This document shows, piece after piece, positions 24,017-33,053 of a DNA stretch of 64,000 nucleotides. The DNA is from Stenotrophomonas raiganjensis (SeqCode) (GTDB taxonomy: Bacteria; Pseudomonadota; Gammaproteobacteria; Xanthomonadales; Xanthomonadaceae): contig NZ_JAUTXR010000109.1 of assembly GCF_030658505.1 (NCBI RefSeq), positions 1 through 64,000 on the forward strand. Direction: 5' to 3'. The notes beneath the pieces were generated by a model that did no database searches, was not told where the DNA came from, and saw only the letters and a list, made by a program, of their open reading frames with translations. Within the stretch, counting starts at the first letter, position 1. The number at the start of each line of letters is the position of its first letter. Both the position numbers and the translations under genes were made by a program.

Positions 24017-24133
24017 GCGGGCACTCCTTGTGGAAAACCGCAGTGTCGACGAGCGGGGCGGGCATCGCAAATGCACGCCTCCGGCCTGCTGCTGCGTGCG
24101 CAGGGTTTGTCGTGCGCCGCTCGACCACCCTAT

Positions 24134-24152
24134 AATGGGAATCATTCTCATT
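24134..24152. promoter_or_regulatory. Fur box before the FecI-like gene
   Basis: AATGGGAATCATTCTCATT fits the 7-1-7 Fur model (TGATAAT-N-ATTATCA) with about 11 of 14 matches, and ends 8 bp before the sigma-factor ATG. It should derepress the signalling genes under iron limitation. Confidence 0.75.
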
Positions 24153-24160
24153 AATGATCG

Positions 24161-24685
24161 ATGCCGATGGCCGTGCCCGCCGCCTCCAGCACCGCGCTGG
24201 CGGGGTTCTACCGCGAACACCATGGCTGGCTGCTGGGCTGGCTGCGCCGCCGCACCCACAACGCCGACTGCGCCGCCGACCTGACCCAGGATACGTTCCT
24301 GCGCCTGCTCAGCCGTCGTGTCGATCCCTCCGAGCTACGCCTGCCACGCGCCTACCTCAGCACCATCGCGCATGCGCTGCTGGTCAACCACTGGCAGCGC
24401 GCGGACCTGGAGCGCGCCTACCTGGCCGCACTGGCTGCGCAACCGGAGTCGGTGCACCCGTCTGCGGAGGAGCGCACACAGGCACTGCAGCTGCTGCATG
24501 CCGTCGCCGACATGCTGTCCGGCCTGGCCGAGCGCCCGCGACGCGCCTTCCTGCTGGCACGGTTGTCCGGCCTGGGCTATGCGGAGATCGGCCAACAGCT
24601 GGGCGTGTCCGAACGCATGGTCAAGAAGTACATGGCGCAGGCGATGCTGCATTGCCTGCGCCTGTCCGGCGACGCCAAGGCATGA
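24161..24685 (+). CDS. fecI: ECF sigma factor, FecI type
   Basis: 174 residues. Region 2 spans ~15-80 (FYREHHGWLLGWLRRRTHNADCAADLTQDTFLRLL) and region 4 ~115-165 (LSGLGYAEIGQQLGVSERMVKKYMAQAMLHC), the FecI pattern of iron-starvation sigma factors. With the anti-sigma FecR and an STN-bearing TonB receptor directly downstream it forms a cell-surface signalling cascade: ligand-bound receptor, then FecR, then FecI, then receptor transcription. It overlaps the fecR start by ATGA. A Fur box covers its promoter. Confidence 0.92.
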   Translation: MPMAVPAASSTALAGFYREHHGWLLGWLRRRTHNADCAADLTQDTFLRLLSRRVDPSELRLPRAYLSTIAHALLVNHWQRADLERAYLAALAAQPESVHPSAEERTQALQLLHAVADMLSGLAERPRRAFLLARLSGLGYAEIGQQLGVSERMVKKYMAQAMLHCLRLSGDAKA

Positions 24686-25626
24686 GCACCGCACTGACCG
24701 GCCCGGCGCTGGAGCAGGCCGCCGAATGGTTCGCGCTGCGCCAGCAAGGCTGGAGCGACGAAGACCGGCAGCACTGGCAGGCCTGGCTGCACGCCGATGC
24801 CACGCATGCCAACGCGTGGCACCGCGTCGAGGCGGTCTGGCAATCCTTTGCTCCGCTGTCGGCACCGGCCGCTGCCACGGCGCTCGGTGCCGCAGGCCGC
24901 CGCCGCCGGCAGGCACTACGCGCCCTCGGTGGCGCACTGGGCATCGGTGCGGTATCACTGCTGGGCCTGCATGGACTGCAGGCGCAACGCGCCCTGCAGA
25001 CACAGCGCACTGCTGCCGGCCATACCGGGCACTGGACGCTCCTCGATGGCAGCCAACTGTGGCTCAACGCCGACAGCGAAGTCACGATCGACATCGGCAA
25101 CGGTCGCCGTGCCCTGCATCTGCTGCGCGGCGAACTGCTGCTGCAGACCGGTCACCATCCGGCGTTCGTCGGCCAGCCCTTGACCGTGCATGTGCCGGGC
25201 GCACGCCTGCAGCCGATCGGCACCCGCTTCGCGGTCGGCCGCCAGGCACAGGACAGCCGCCTGGATGTGTTCGAGGGCGTGGTGCGATGCCTGCCGCTCT
25301 TTGGCCCCTCCCGCGATGTGCCTGCAGGCAGCGGTGCGCGGATCAGCCCGATGGGCGGCCTGGTGGCGGTCGAGGCCGATCCACTGCGCGGTGACTGGAA
25401 CAACGGTCGCCTCCAGGTACGGGATGCAGCGTTGATCCGGGTCATCGATGAACTGGCACGCCATCATCGCGGCTACCTCGGTTGCGATCCGGCCGTTGCG
25501 GCGCTGAAAGTCACTGCGGTGCTGCCACGACTGGACAGTGCACAGGCCTTGCGGTTGCTGGCGCGCGCCCTGCCGTTGCGGCTCGAGCAGCGCTGGCCGT
25601 GGTGGACCGTCGTGCGCCCGCTCTGA
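24682..25626 (+). CDS. fecR: FecR-type anti-sigma/signal transducer
   Basis: 314 residues. An N-terminal cytoplasmic DUF4880-like segment (LEQAAEWFALRQQGWSDEDRQHWQAWL, WHRVEAVWQSF) binds the sigma factor. A membrane helix lies around 75-95 (LGGALGIGAVSLLGLHGL). The periplasmic FecR domain (HWTLLDGSQLWLNADSEV, LLRGELLLQTGHHP, VPGARLQPIGTRFAV) contacts the receptor's STN domain, followed by a DUF4974-like tail. ATGA overlap with fecI shows translational coupling. Confidence 0.92.
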   Translation: MSTALTGPALEQAAEWFALRQQGWSDEDRQHWQAWLHADATHANAWHRVEAVWQSFAPLSAPAAATALGAAGRRRRQALRALGGALGIGAVSLLGLHGLQAQRALQTQRTAAGHTGHWTLLDGSQLWLNADSEVTIDIGNGRRALHLLRGELLLQTGHHPAFVGQPLTVHVPGARLQPIGTRFAVGRQAQDSRLDVFEGVVRCLPLFGPSRDVPAGSGARISPMGGLVAVEADPLRGDWNNGRLQVRDAALIRVIDELARHHRGYLGCDPAVAALKVTAVLPRLDSAQALRLLARALPLRLEQRWPWWTVVRPL

Positions 25627-25695
25627 AAACGCGGTTCCCCTTTTTCGCGCTCACCGGGCAGTACAGGGGAACCCATTGCGGATGTTGCCGCCTCC

Positions 25696-28644
25696 ATGAA
25701 ACTGCCTTGCCCCTCCCCTCGCCCTCTGGCCATTGCCCTGTGCCTGGCCCTGGCCACGCCCGCCCTGCTGCCGGCCGCTGCCCACGCACAGGCGTCTACC
25801 GCTGCGGTCCGCTGGCAGATCGCCGCCGGCCCGCTCGACCAGGCCCTGACCGCGTTCGGCCAGCAATCGGGGCTGTCCATCGCCGCTGATGCACGCCTGA
25901 CCCGTAGCCGCCACAGCAATGGCGTGCAGGCCACGCTCGATACCGACGCGGCATTGGCGCAGCTGCTGGCCGGTACCGGCCTGACCTTCCAGCGTGATGC
26001 CAATGGCGTGGTGCTGCAGGCGGCACCCGACGCTGAAGCCGGCGTGCGCCAGATCGGCACGCTGCGCGTGGCCGGCCAGGCCAGCGAAGGTGCTTCGCCG
26101 TGGGGCCTGGCCGATGCCGATGCGGTCTACCGCGACAGCGGCTCGCGCGTGCACCTGGACCGCCAGCAGCTGGAGCGGTTCCGCGGCCAGTCGATCGGCG
26201 ATGTGCTGGCCGGCGCGGTCGGCGTGCACACCGGAGATGTGCGCAATGGCGGCGCACTGGACGTCAACATCCGTGGCCTGCAGGGCCAGGCCCGCGTGCC
26301 GGTGATCATCGACGGTGGCCAACAGGCCATCGACGTGTACCGCGGCTATGCCGGCGTGCAGCAGCGCAGCTACCTCGACCCGGACCTGATCAGCGCGGTC
26401 AGCATCGAGAAGGGGCCGAGCCTGGCCGCCAACGCCGCCAGCGCGATCGGTGGTGTGGTCTACATGGAAACGCTGAACGTCGATGACGTCCTCGACGACA
26501 ACCAGGCCTGGGGGCTGCGTGTGCGCGGTGGTATGGCCGACAACAGCATCGACCGCACCCGCACCTTCAAGCAGATCGCGCGCGGCAGCGACAACCGCAA
26601 CAGCCTGCGCGATCCGCGCGACTGGAACGGCAGCGTGGCCTTCGCCCAGCGCGGTGCCGACTGGCAGCTGGTGGCCGCCTATGCGCGGCGGCGCCAGGGC
26701 AACTACTTCGCCGGCAGCAAGGGCGCCCACCGCTACGACGGCCAGCACCTTTCCAGTGGCGGTACCGGCATGTCCAGCCAGGCGGTGTCGGACATGTACC
26801 ACCCCGGCGATGAGGTACTCAACACGCATACCGACAATGAATCGGCACTGCTGAAGTTCACCTGGACGCCCAGCCCCGACCAGCGCCTGGAGCTGAGCCA
26901 CCGCTACTTCAATTCGAGTTTCGGCGAGATCATGCCGTCGGCGATCGGCCGCGTCGGCGAGTCCAACGAATGGGTGACCTACGTGGACAAGGCCAACACC
27001 ATGTTCCAGTTCGAACCCGGGAAAATGCGGCTCAATGCCACCTCGCTGCGCCACCGCTACCGGCCCGCGGCACACCCGTGGCTGGACCTGAGCAGCACGC
27101 TGTGGTTCACCACCGCCACCAGCCGCATGTTCAACAGCAACATCGCCAATACACCGCTGTTCAAGGACGTACCCAACGACCAGATGCCGGACACGCTGGG
27201 CGAAACCTATGGCCCGGGCCTGCAGTCGGACGTGAAGACCCGGCGCTGGGGCGTGGACAGCAGCAACACCACGCGCTTCAGCAATGACCTGGGCGACTGG
27301 ACGCTGCGCTATGGCGCGTCCTTCCAGCACGAAGACACTGCACCGAACTCGCCGGTGCTGCCGGTGGACTACAACAACAACCGCTACCTGCGCTCGGGCA
27401 CGCGCCGCGAGGCCAGCGCGGTGGCATCACTGCAATGGCGGCCGTGGGACTGGCTGTCGCTGACCGCGGGTGGCCGCTTCATCGACTACCGTACCCGTGA
27501 CCGCAACCGCGTCGCCTTCGTCAGTGAATCGCGCGACCTGCGCTACACCTTCGCGCGCCTCAGCAAGGGCGGCCAGTTGCTGCCGGGCTGGTACAAGGAG
27601 TGGTACCCGGATGCACAGGGCAACTACACCTACGACTCGCTGCGGGCCACGCCCTACGGCGACAGCACGCTGGGCCAGAGCTACGACTTCGACGGCTTCA
27701 TTCCCGACCCGCGCGGCGCCAATGGTTTCTACACCAAGCAGATTCCTACCGCCTGGGGCTACAAGCCGGCGATCCGGCGCTCGGGCCACGGATTCGCGCC
27801 GTATGCCGAGGCGCGCTTCAACCTCGACGCAGACACGTTCTTCTACGTGAAGTACGCGCAGGGCTGGAAAATGCCCAGCCTGTTCGAATCGACGCTGGGC
27901 AACAGCACCTCGGCGCCGGTGGCCGGCCTGAAGCCGGAAAAGAACCGCTCCTGGGACATCGGCTTCAGCCTGCTCAAGCAGGACCTGTGGCGCGACGGCG
28001 ACCGCCTGGCGTTCAAGCTGGCCTGGTTCAAGAACGATATCGACAACGCGATCACCCGCCGCTTCGACTCCAGCAACTGGGCCTTCTACGTGGACAACGT
28101 CGACAACTACACAGTGTCGGGCTACGAGCTGCAGTCCGGCTATGACGCCGGCATCGCCTACCTGGATCTGTCGGCCAGCTACTACCAGCGCGCGCGCACC
28201 TGCGACGCGGCCACCGCCAAGCGCCTGCGCGAAGACCCGTATGCGAAATGGAGCAAGCTGGACACCACGCCGGACTGCGTGGACGGCGGCTTTGGCACCT
28301 CGTTCGTCAACGCGCAGAACCCGCCGAAGCACTCGATCCACAGCACGCTGGGCTTCCGCCTGTTCGACAAGCGGCTGGATACCGGCATCCGCCGCACCTA
28401 CAACAGCGGGCCCACCCACGAACTGGACAAGCCCTGGAGTACCACCGGCTCGACCGGTCTGCAGAACATCTACCTGCCGACCGCGATCTATGACTTCTAT
28501 GCGCGCTGGCAGTTCACCCCGAAGGCCGAAGTGGAACTGGTGGTCAGCAACCTGCGCAACACCTACTACATGGACACGCTGGCGATGAGCCTGATGCCCG
28601 GCCCGGGCCGTACCACGCGATTGAACTTCACCGCACGCTTCTGA
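25696..28644 (+). CDS. TonB-dependent receptor with N-terminal STN signalling domain
   Basis: 982 residues: signal peptide to about AHA-QA32, STN (secretin/TonB short N-terminal) domain ~37-112 (WQIAAGPLDQALTAFGQQSGLSIA), then plug ~140-260 with DVLAGAVGVHTGDVRNGGALDVNIRG and DLISAVSIEKGPS, then barrel ending in F (LNFTARF). The STN plus fecI-fecR upstream identifies a transducing receptor for a ferric chelate or heme. The usual FRAP/NPNL heme-receptor motifs are replaced by WKMPSLFE and GLKPEKN. Size and GYAGVQQRSYLDP recall large hemophore/heme-type receptors, but the ligand is undetermined. Confidence 0.9.
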   Translation: MKLPCPSPRPLAIALCLALATPALLPAAAHAQASTAAVRWQIAAGPLDQALTAFGQQSGLSIAADARLTRSRHSNGVQATLDTDAALAQLLAGTGLTFQRDANGVVLQAAPDAEAGVRQIGTLRVAGQASEGASPWGLADADAVYRDSGSRVHLDRQQLERFRGQSIGDVLAGAVGVHTGDVRNGGALDVNIRGLQGQARVPVIIDGGQQAIDVYRGYAGVQQRSYLDPDLISAVSIEKGPSLAANAASAIGGVVYMETLNVDDVLDDNQAWGLRVRGGMADNSIDRTRTFKQIARGSDNRNSLRDPRDWNGSVAFAQRGADWQLVAAYARRRQGNYFAGSKGAHRYDGQHLSSGGTGMSSQAVSDMYHPGDEVLNTHTDNESALLKFTWTPSPDQRLELSHRYFNSSFGEIMPSAIGRVGESNEWVTYVDKANTMFQFEPGKMRLNATSLRHRYRPAAHPWLDLSSTLWFTTATSRMFNSNIANTPLFKDVPNDQMPDTLGETYGPGLQSDVKTRRWGVDSSNTTRFSNDLGDWTLRYGASFQHEDTAPNSPVLPVDYNNNRYLRSGTRREASAVASLQWRPWDWLSLTAGGRFIDYRTRDRNRVAFVSESRDLRYTFARLSKGGQLLPGWYKEWYPDAQGNYTYDSLRATPYGDSTLGQSYDFDGFIPDPRGANGFYTKQIPTAWGYKPAIRRSGHGFAPYAEARFNLDADTFFYVKYAQGWKMPSLFESTLGNSTSAPVAGLKPEKNRSWDIGFSLLKQDLWRDGDRLAFKLAWFKNDIDNAITRRFDSSNWAFYVDNVDNYTVSGYELQSGYDAGIAYLDLSASYYQRARTCDAATAKRLREDPYAKWSKLDTTPDCVDGGFGTSFVNAQNPPKHSIHSTLGFRLFDKRLDTGIRRTYNSGPTHELDKPWSTTGSTGLQNIYLPTAIYDFYARWQFTPKAEVELVVSNLRNTYYMDTLAMSLMPGPGRTTRLNFTARF

Positions 28645-28662
28645 CCGCTGCAGAAACAGCAA

Positions 28663-28689
28663 CGCCCCGGGAAGATCATTCCCGGGGCG
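28663..28689 (+). terminator. Rho-independent-type hairpin after the STN receptor
   Basis: CGCCCCGGGAA-gatca-TTCCCGGGGCG, perfect 11-bp stem, 19 nt after the receptor stop, followed by a T-containing CTTGCTTGC. Likely ends the fec-type operon. Confidence 0.75.
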
Positions 28690-28713
28690 CTTGCTTGCGG
28701 CGGCTCAGCACTG

Positions 28714-28737
28714 GTAGGTGCCAACCTTGGTTGGCAC
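28714..28737. repeat. GTAG-type REP unit (GTAGGTGCCAACC variant)
   Basis: GTAG-GTGCCAACC-TT-GGTTGGCAC: another stem variant with the GTAG head, placed just beyond the end of the SMR genes. It probably terminates the minus-strand mdtJI transcript. Confidence 0.65.
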
Positions 28738-28746
28738 GGCGACACG

Positions 28747-29070
28747 TTACTTCGCAGTACTCAGCAGCAGCACCGCAACAGTGACCAGACCGATACCGAT
28801 CCAGCCGATCGGGCGCAGGCGGTTGCCGAACAACAGGCGGCCGCAGGTGGCGGTACCGATCACGCCGATCGCCCCCCACATCGCATAGGCGGTGGCCAGG
28901 TCCATGTAGCGCACTGCCTGGCCGAGCAGGGCGAAGGCGATCCAGACCATGACGATCGCGCCGACGCCCCAGCGCCAGCGGCGGAAGCCTTCGGACTTGG
29001 CCACCATCATGTTGGCGGCGACGTCGATCAGCGCCGAGCAGATCACGAAAAACAGGGCCAGGGTGTTCAT
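28747..29070 (-). CDS. mdtI: SMR-family exporter subunit, MdtI-like
   Basis: 107 residues, four membrane helices. It aligns with E. coli MdtI over SEGFRRWRWGVGAI, LLGQAVRYMDLATAYAMWGAIG and LFGNRLRPIGWIGIGLV. MdtI pairs with MdtJ as a spermidine exporter. The membrane Glu of helix 1, essential in SMR proteins, is replaced by Asp here (D16 in ALIDVAANMMV). It begins at the last base of the upstream partner's stop, so the two are made together. Confidence 0.82.
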   Translation of the reverse strand: MNTLALFFVICSALIDVAANMMVAKSEGFRRWRWGVGAIVMVWIAFALLGQAVRYMDLATAYAMWGAIGVIGTATCGRLLFGNRLRPIGWIGIGLVTVAVLLLSTAK

Positions 29071-29423
29071 CAGTGTGCCTCCCCGAGGGTGACACAGACG
29101 ATGCCCACCACCGCCAGCACCAGGCCGGCCAGCTGCTGCAGCGACAGGCTTTCACCGAAGACGGTGAGGCCGACCACGGTCAACAGGGTGAGGCCGAGGC
29201 CTTCCCACACGGCGTAGGCCACGCCGACGGCGATGCGGCGCACCGACTGCGCGAGGAAGAAGTAGGACAGCGCCAGCGCGCCGGCCATGATCAGGTAGCC
29301 GCTCCAGCCGCCATCGCGGGCGGCATGGGCCATGAACGAGGTGCCGACCACTTCGGCGACGATCGCCACGGTCAGGCAGGCCCACGCGACCAGCGCGCCG
29401 CGGGCGGAAACAGTACGGGACAT
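29070..29423 (-). CDS. mdtJ: SMR-family exporter subunit, MdtJ-like
   Basis: 117 residues, four helices, with the SMR catalytic glutamate at E24 (LTVAIVAEVVGTSF) and RIAVGVAYAVWEGLGLTLLTVVG in helices 2-3. With the MdtI-like partner it probably forms a heteromeric exporter of spermidine or other cations. The longer frame to 29531 is not used because AAGGAG lies directly upstream of ATG 29423. It is divergent from a LysR gene, its probable regulator. Confidence 0.85.
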   Translation of the reverse strand: MSRTVSARGALVAWACLTVAIVAEVVGTSFMAHAARDGGWSGYLIMAGALALSYFFLAQSVRRIAVGVAYAVWEGLGLTLLTVVGLTVFGESLSLQQLAGLVLAVVGIVCVTLGEAH

Positions 29424-29583
29424 GTGAAACTCCTTGCAGGACGGGGACCGCACCGCCTCATCAATAGATCCACGGCATGCGTGGAGGGTCCGGAACGCCC
29501 CGCAGACAGGGGCGACGGCGGCCAGTATCATCGCCTTTTACGTTGGTATCAAAATGGATCCCATCGATAGGAGCGATGGATCA

Positions 29584-30435
29584 ATGCCTTATTCCCCTGA
29601 GTCCCTGCAGGCCTTCGTGGAAGCTGCGGCACTGGGCTCGTTCTCCGCAGCGGCGCGCCGCCTGCGCAAGACCCAGTCAACGGTCAGTACCGCCATTGCC
29701 CATCTGGAGGCCGACCTCGGGGTGAGCCTGTTCAACCGCAGCGGGCGCTACCCGCAGTTGACCGAGGCCGGGCGCCAGGTACTCGGCCATGCCCAGGAAA
29801 TCCTCGCCGCCGATGCCCGCCTGCAGCAGTTGAGTGTGCGCCTGGCCGCGCCGGTCGAAGCGCGGCTGACCGTGGTGTTCTCCGACGTGTACCAGCTCGA
29901 TCCGGAGCAGCGCGTGCTGCAGCGCTTTGCCGAAGCATTCCCGGAGATCGAACTGGAATGGCTGGATGCCGAAGGCGATGACGTGCTGGAGCTGGTCGGC
30001 AGCGGCCGCGCCGCGCTGGGCCTGCTGCCGCAACAGGACGGCTATCCGGATGGCCTGATGGCCCGGCCGTTGGCCCATCACAGCGAACTGTCGGTGTACG
30101 TGGCGCGCGAGCATCCGCTGGCCAGCGCCGGCCGTCGCGCGGCCGCTCAGCTGGCGCGGCACCGGCAGGTACGCTTGAGCGCCGAAGTCGACCAGGCACG
30201 CGTGGTCACCGGCCTGGCCTGGACCGCCACCGACTACCTGATGGTGATGGAAATGGCCGAGGACGGTCTCGGCTGGGCCGAACTGCCGCGGGCGCTGGTG
30301 CAGCGCTATGACCGCGGGCGGCTGGTGGAACTGGTACTGCCCGGCTGGCCACGGCGCATCCACAGCGACCTGCTGTGGCGCCGCGACGCGCCGCCGGGGC
30401 CGGCAGCCCTCTGGTGGGCCGAGGCGCTGGGGTGA
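29584..30435 (+). CDS. LysR-type transcriptional regulator
   Basis: 283 residues from ATG 29584 (MPYSPESLQAFV), with AGGAG 10 nt upstream. The N-terminal HTH is canonical (LQAFVEAAALGSFSAAARRLRKTQSTVSTAIAHLEADLGVSLFNRSGR). The effector domain starts near residue 92 (ARLTVVFSDVYQLDPEQ). It is divergent from mdtJI across 160 bp containing an imperfect dyad (GGATCCCATCG...CGATGGATC, 29555-29582) at the start of the gene. It likely controls the exporter and itself; the inducer is unknown. Confidence 0.9.
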   Translation: MPYSPESLQAFVEAAALGSFSAAARRLRKTQSTVSTAIAHLEADLGVSLFNRSGRYPQLTEAGRQVLGHAQEILAADARLQQLSVRLAAPVEARLTVVFSDVYQLDPEQRVLQRFAEAFPEIELEWLDAEGDDVLELVGSGRAALGLLPQQDGYPDGLMARPLAHHSELSVYVAREHPLASAGRRAAAQLARHRQVRLSAEVDQARVVTGLAWTATDYLMVMEMAEDGLGWAELPRALVQRYDRGRLVELVLPGWPRRIHSDLLWRRDAPPGPAALWWAEALG

Positions 30436-30464
30436 GGTTGTGCCGGTGCTCCCGCCACGACCTG

Positions 30465-31817
30465 CTACTCCGTCGCAACCCCACTGTCACCCGTGCTGGT
30501 CTCTGCCGGCGCGGGGGCGGCGCGCACGACGGTTCTCCATCCCGGCAGTGCGTCCGCCAGCGCGTCCTGCAACAGCGCCAGTGGCGCCTCGTCCTCTCCA
30601 GCCCGCTCAAGAAGCGTAGCCGATACCCACAGCTGTTCTGCGTTCACTTCAAGTGCTACGAGCCGGTCACCCAGTACACCCCGGGCCCGCTCGCGCACAT
30701 GCAACGCTGAGATCGAGCGCATCTGCTGCACCTGATCGGACAACGCACCAACGGCAACCCTCAGCCCGGCCAGGTCGGCACGATCATGCCGCCCGGCATC
30801 GCTCGCCTCCAGCGTCTGCCTTACCCGCAATCGCGGCGTCACCGGCAGCCGCTGCGCCAGCAGGGACTGCAGTACCGCCTGCGCGTCCGGATGGAAATCG
30901 GGCACCATCGCGACCAGATCCACCTGCAGTCCGCTCGCGCTGCGCTTCACCTCCAGCTGCTGGATGCTCCCGCCCTGGCCGTCAAGATAGCCCTGCACGA
31001 CCGAGCGCACCTGCGTTTCATTCCAGGCCTGGCGACCGATGTCACGCAGTGCGACGCCCAGCGGCACCGCCAGCATCGCGAACGTGCCCACGATCACCGC
31101 GCCCTGCCACATCGCATGGCCGGTGCGCTTGCGCGATCCAAACCCGTACCAGCGCGCAATGACGGTGACACTGAAGGCAATGGCCAGCAGATTGGTCATG
31201 AACAGGAAGCCCGCACCCTTGGCGATCTGCAGTTCTCCCGTTGCCAGCCCATAGGCGACGACCGCCAGCGGCGGCATCAGCGCAGTGGCGATCGCCACGC
31301 CAACGATGGCCTCCCCTTTCCGGGTGATGACCGCGTAGCCACCTGCGAGACCCGAAAAGACCGCCACCAGAAGATCGAACAGGGTCGGCTGGGTCCGTGC
31401 CAGGATTTCACTCGTGGCCACCCGCAACGGCGACAGCCACACAATCAGCATTGCCGTGCCGAGTGCCAGCGCTACCCCGCACACAAGGGCGGACAGGGAG
31501 CGCCCCATCATGCGGAAATCGACCACGCTGAGCGAGAAGCCCAGCTGGACGATCGGGCCCATCAGCGGCGATATCAGCATCGCACCGATGACCACCGCCG
31601 CCGACGACTGCAACAGGCCGAGAATCGCGATGCCGCAGGACATCACTGCCATGAAGGCGTAGCGGGGGCTGAGGCCGCCACCATCGGTGACGTCATCCAT
31701 CACCGCCGAATGCGAGGTCGCCTCGATCAGGCGTTCACGGAGCCCATATGAAGCACGGGCGGCGTTGCGGGTCAGTTGGCCGCAACGTCGCACCACAGAC
31801 CGGCGCGCATTGTTCAT
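30465..31817 (-). CDS. DUF389-family membrane protein
   Basis: 450 residues from ATG 31817 (MNNARRSVVRRCGQLTRNAARASYGLRERLIEATSHSAVMDDVTDG). The DUF389 membrane domain occupies ~50-260 with six or so helices (AVVIGAMLISPLMGPIVQLGFSLSVVD is the family signature, followed by ITRKGEAIVGVAIATALMPPLAVVAYGLA). The C-terminal ~180 residues are soluble, with alternating beta/helical segments. The function of the family is unknown; many members are called hydrophobic-domain or TIGR00341 proteins. It is convergent with the LysR gene, 29 bp apart. Confidence 0.85.
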   Translation of the reverse strand: MNNARRSVVRRCGQLTRNAARASYGLRERLIEATSHSAVMDDVTDGGGLSPRYAFMAVMSCGIAILGLLQSSAAVVIGAMLISPLMGPIVQLGFSLSVVDFRMMGRSLSALVCGVALALGTAMLIVWLSPLRVATSEILARTQPTLFDLLVAVFSGLAGGYAVITRKGEAIVGVAIATALMPPLAVVAYGLATGELQIAKGAGFLFMTNLLAIAFSVTVIARWYGFGSRKRTGHAMWQGAVIVGTFAMLAVPLGVALRDIGRQAWNETQVRSVVQGYLDGQGGSIQQLEVKRSASGLQVDLVAMVPDFHPDAQAVLQSLLAQRLPVTPRLRVRQTLEASDAGRHDRADLAGLRVAVGALSDQVQQMRSISALHVRERARGVLGDRLVALEVNAEQLWVSATLLERAGEDEAPLALLQDALADALPGWRTVVRAAPAPAETSTGDSGVATE

Positions 31818-31975
31818 TTTCGCCACTTGCTGTCGGAGAGGGCTGCATGATCGACAGCAACGAAGATGAATAGAATGAAAGAACTTGCAGATCGCTGCGC
31901 GACCGCATTCCATTCAGCGAGCGGACAGTCCCTACCGGAAGTGCCAGGCTCGGTCAGCGCATTCGGGCAAGGTCC

Positions 31976-31998
31976 TGCCGGCCAGCGGCCGGCACGAC
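31976..31998. repeat. Degenerate GTAG-type REP unit
   Basis: TGCCGGCCAGCGGCCGGCACGAC, identical in stem to 14722-14744 but with CGAC in place of CTAC. It sits 3 bp beyond the stop of the M14 enzyme gene. The rest of 31818-31975 shows nothing distinctive. Confidence 0.7.
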
Positions 31999-32001
31999 CG
32001 G

Positions 32002-32922
32002 TCAGCGATGGGCGAGCGCGTAGTCCAGCGCCGAGCACACCGCCGCCACCTGCGCGTCATTGCACTGCTGCGGCGTGGCGCGCGGGCTGTCCGGGTAGAC
32101 CTCGGTGGTGGTGGTGTACGTCGCACCGGTGATGCCGGCACACAGGCCAAGCTTCACCAGCGGGTACTCGATCACGCCGTGCGCCACGACCGGCGAACCG
32201 ATGATCTCGTTCTTGTCGTCGGCCGGCGCAATATGGGTGACCTTCTCCACTGCCGCGATCACCGCCTGCTGGAAGGCCGGCTGCGGGTTCTCGCTGTCGT
32301 CCACCAGATAGAAACCATCCGGGATCAGGCCCGGCTCGAATGGCTTGCCATCACGTGCGGCGAGCGCCGGGCGGAACTCGCTCTCGTCGCTGTCGGTGGT
32401 CTCGTGCAGGTCGATGTGCAGCACGAACTGGCCCCTGTACGGCGCGATCAGTTCGATGACGGCGGTCGATTCACGGGCCGGGCCGTCGGCGCGGAAGTTG
32501 CGGTTCGGATCGATCGCATCGAAGTTCCAGCGGTTGATGCGCTCGAAGCCCCACGGGTTCACGCACGGCGCCACCAGCAGGTTGGCCTTGCCGGCATAGT
32601 CGGCGGCGTGCTTTTCGAGGAACTCCAGCGCGCCCATCACGCCGCTGGTTTCATAGCCATGCACGCCGCCGGTGACCAGCGCCGCCGGCAATGCCGGATT
32701 CCAGTCGCGGCTGCGCAGGGCAAACAGGGTGTAGGTCTCGCCGGCATAGTCGAGCTGGCCATAGGCCACCTTGTCGAAGCGCGGGGCCAGCGCCTCGATA
32801 CGCGGCAGCACCTCTTCGTCATAGCGACGCAGGCGCTGCTGGCGGCCACGCCACGCCTCCCGCTCCGCCGCTCCCCACGGCTGGCCAGGGGTTCCGACGG
32901 GGTAGAAAGCGACTTGGGACAT
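32002..32922 (-). CDS. M14-family zinc peptidase/succinylglutamate desuccinylase-like
   Basis: 306 residues from ATG 32922 (MSQVAFYPVGTPGQPW). The zinc site is visible as HxxE in GGVHGYETSGVMGALEFLE plus a third His in VLHIDLHETTDSDESE. NRNFRADGP supplies substrate-binding Asn-Arg as in carboxypeptidases. The likely catalytic Glu is in TTTTEVYPDSPRATP. Such proteins hydrolyse peptides or N-acyl amino acids; the exact substrate is unclear. No signal peptide, so cytoplasmic. Confidence 0.82.
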   Translation of the reverse strand: MSQVAFYPVGTPGQPWGAAEREAWRGRQQRLRRYDEEVLPRIEALAPRFDKVAYGQLDYAGETYTLFALRSRDWNPALPAALVTGGVHGYETSGVMGALEFLEKHAADYAGKANLLVAPCVNPWGFERINRWNFDAIDPNRNFRADGPARESTAVIELIAPYRGQFVLHIDLHETTDSDESEFRPALAARDGKPFEPGLIPDGFYLVDDSENPQPAFQQAVIAAVEKVTHIAPADDKNEIIGSPVVAHGVIEYPLVKLGLCAGITGATYTTTTEVYPDSPRATPQQCNDAQVAAVCSALDYALAHR

Positions 32923-33012
32923 GGCGGATCTCAGCGGGTCAGGAAGCAATCCCCCACTCTACCATCAGGGCATCGGCATGAATCGGAGGCGCATTCCATT
33001 GGCGAATGGAAT

Positions 33013-33027
33013 CAGCAATAATTCTCA
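33013..33027. promoter_or_regulatory. Weak Fur-like box before the TonB receptor
   Basis: CAGCAAT-A-ATTCTCA matches about 9 of 14 positions of TGATAAT-N-ATTATCA. The right half-site ATTCTCA is identical to that of the stronger box at 24144-24150. It lies 26 bp before ATG 33054. Confidence 0.5.
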
Positions 33028-33053
33028 TTTACAACCTTCCACAGCCCGCTCCA

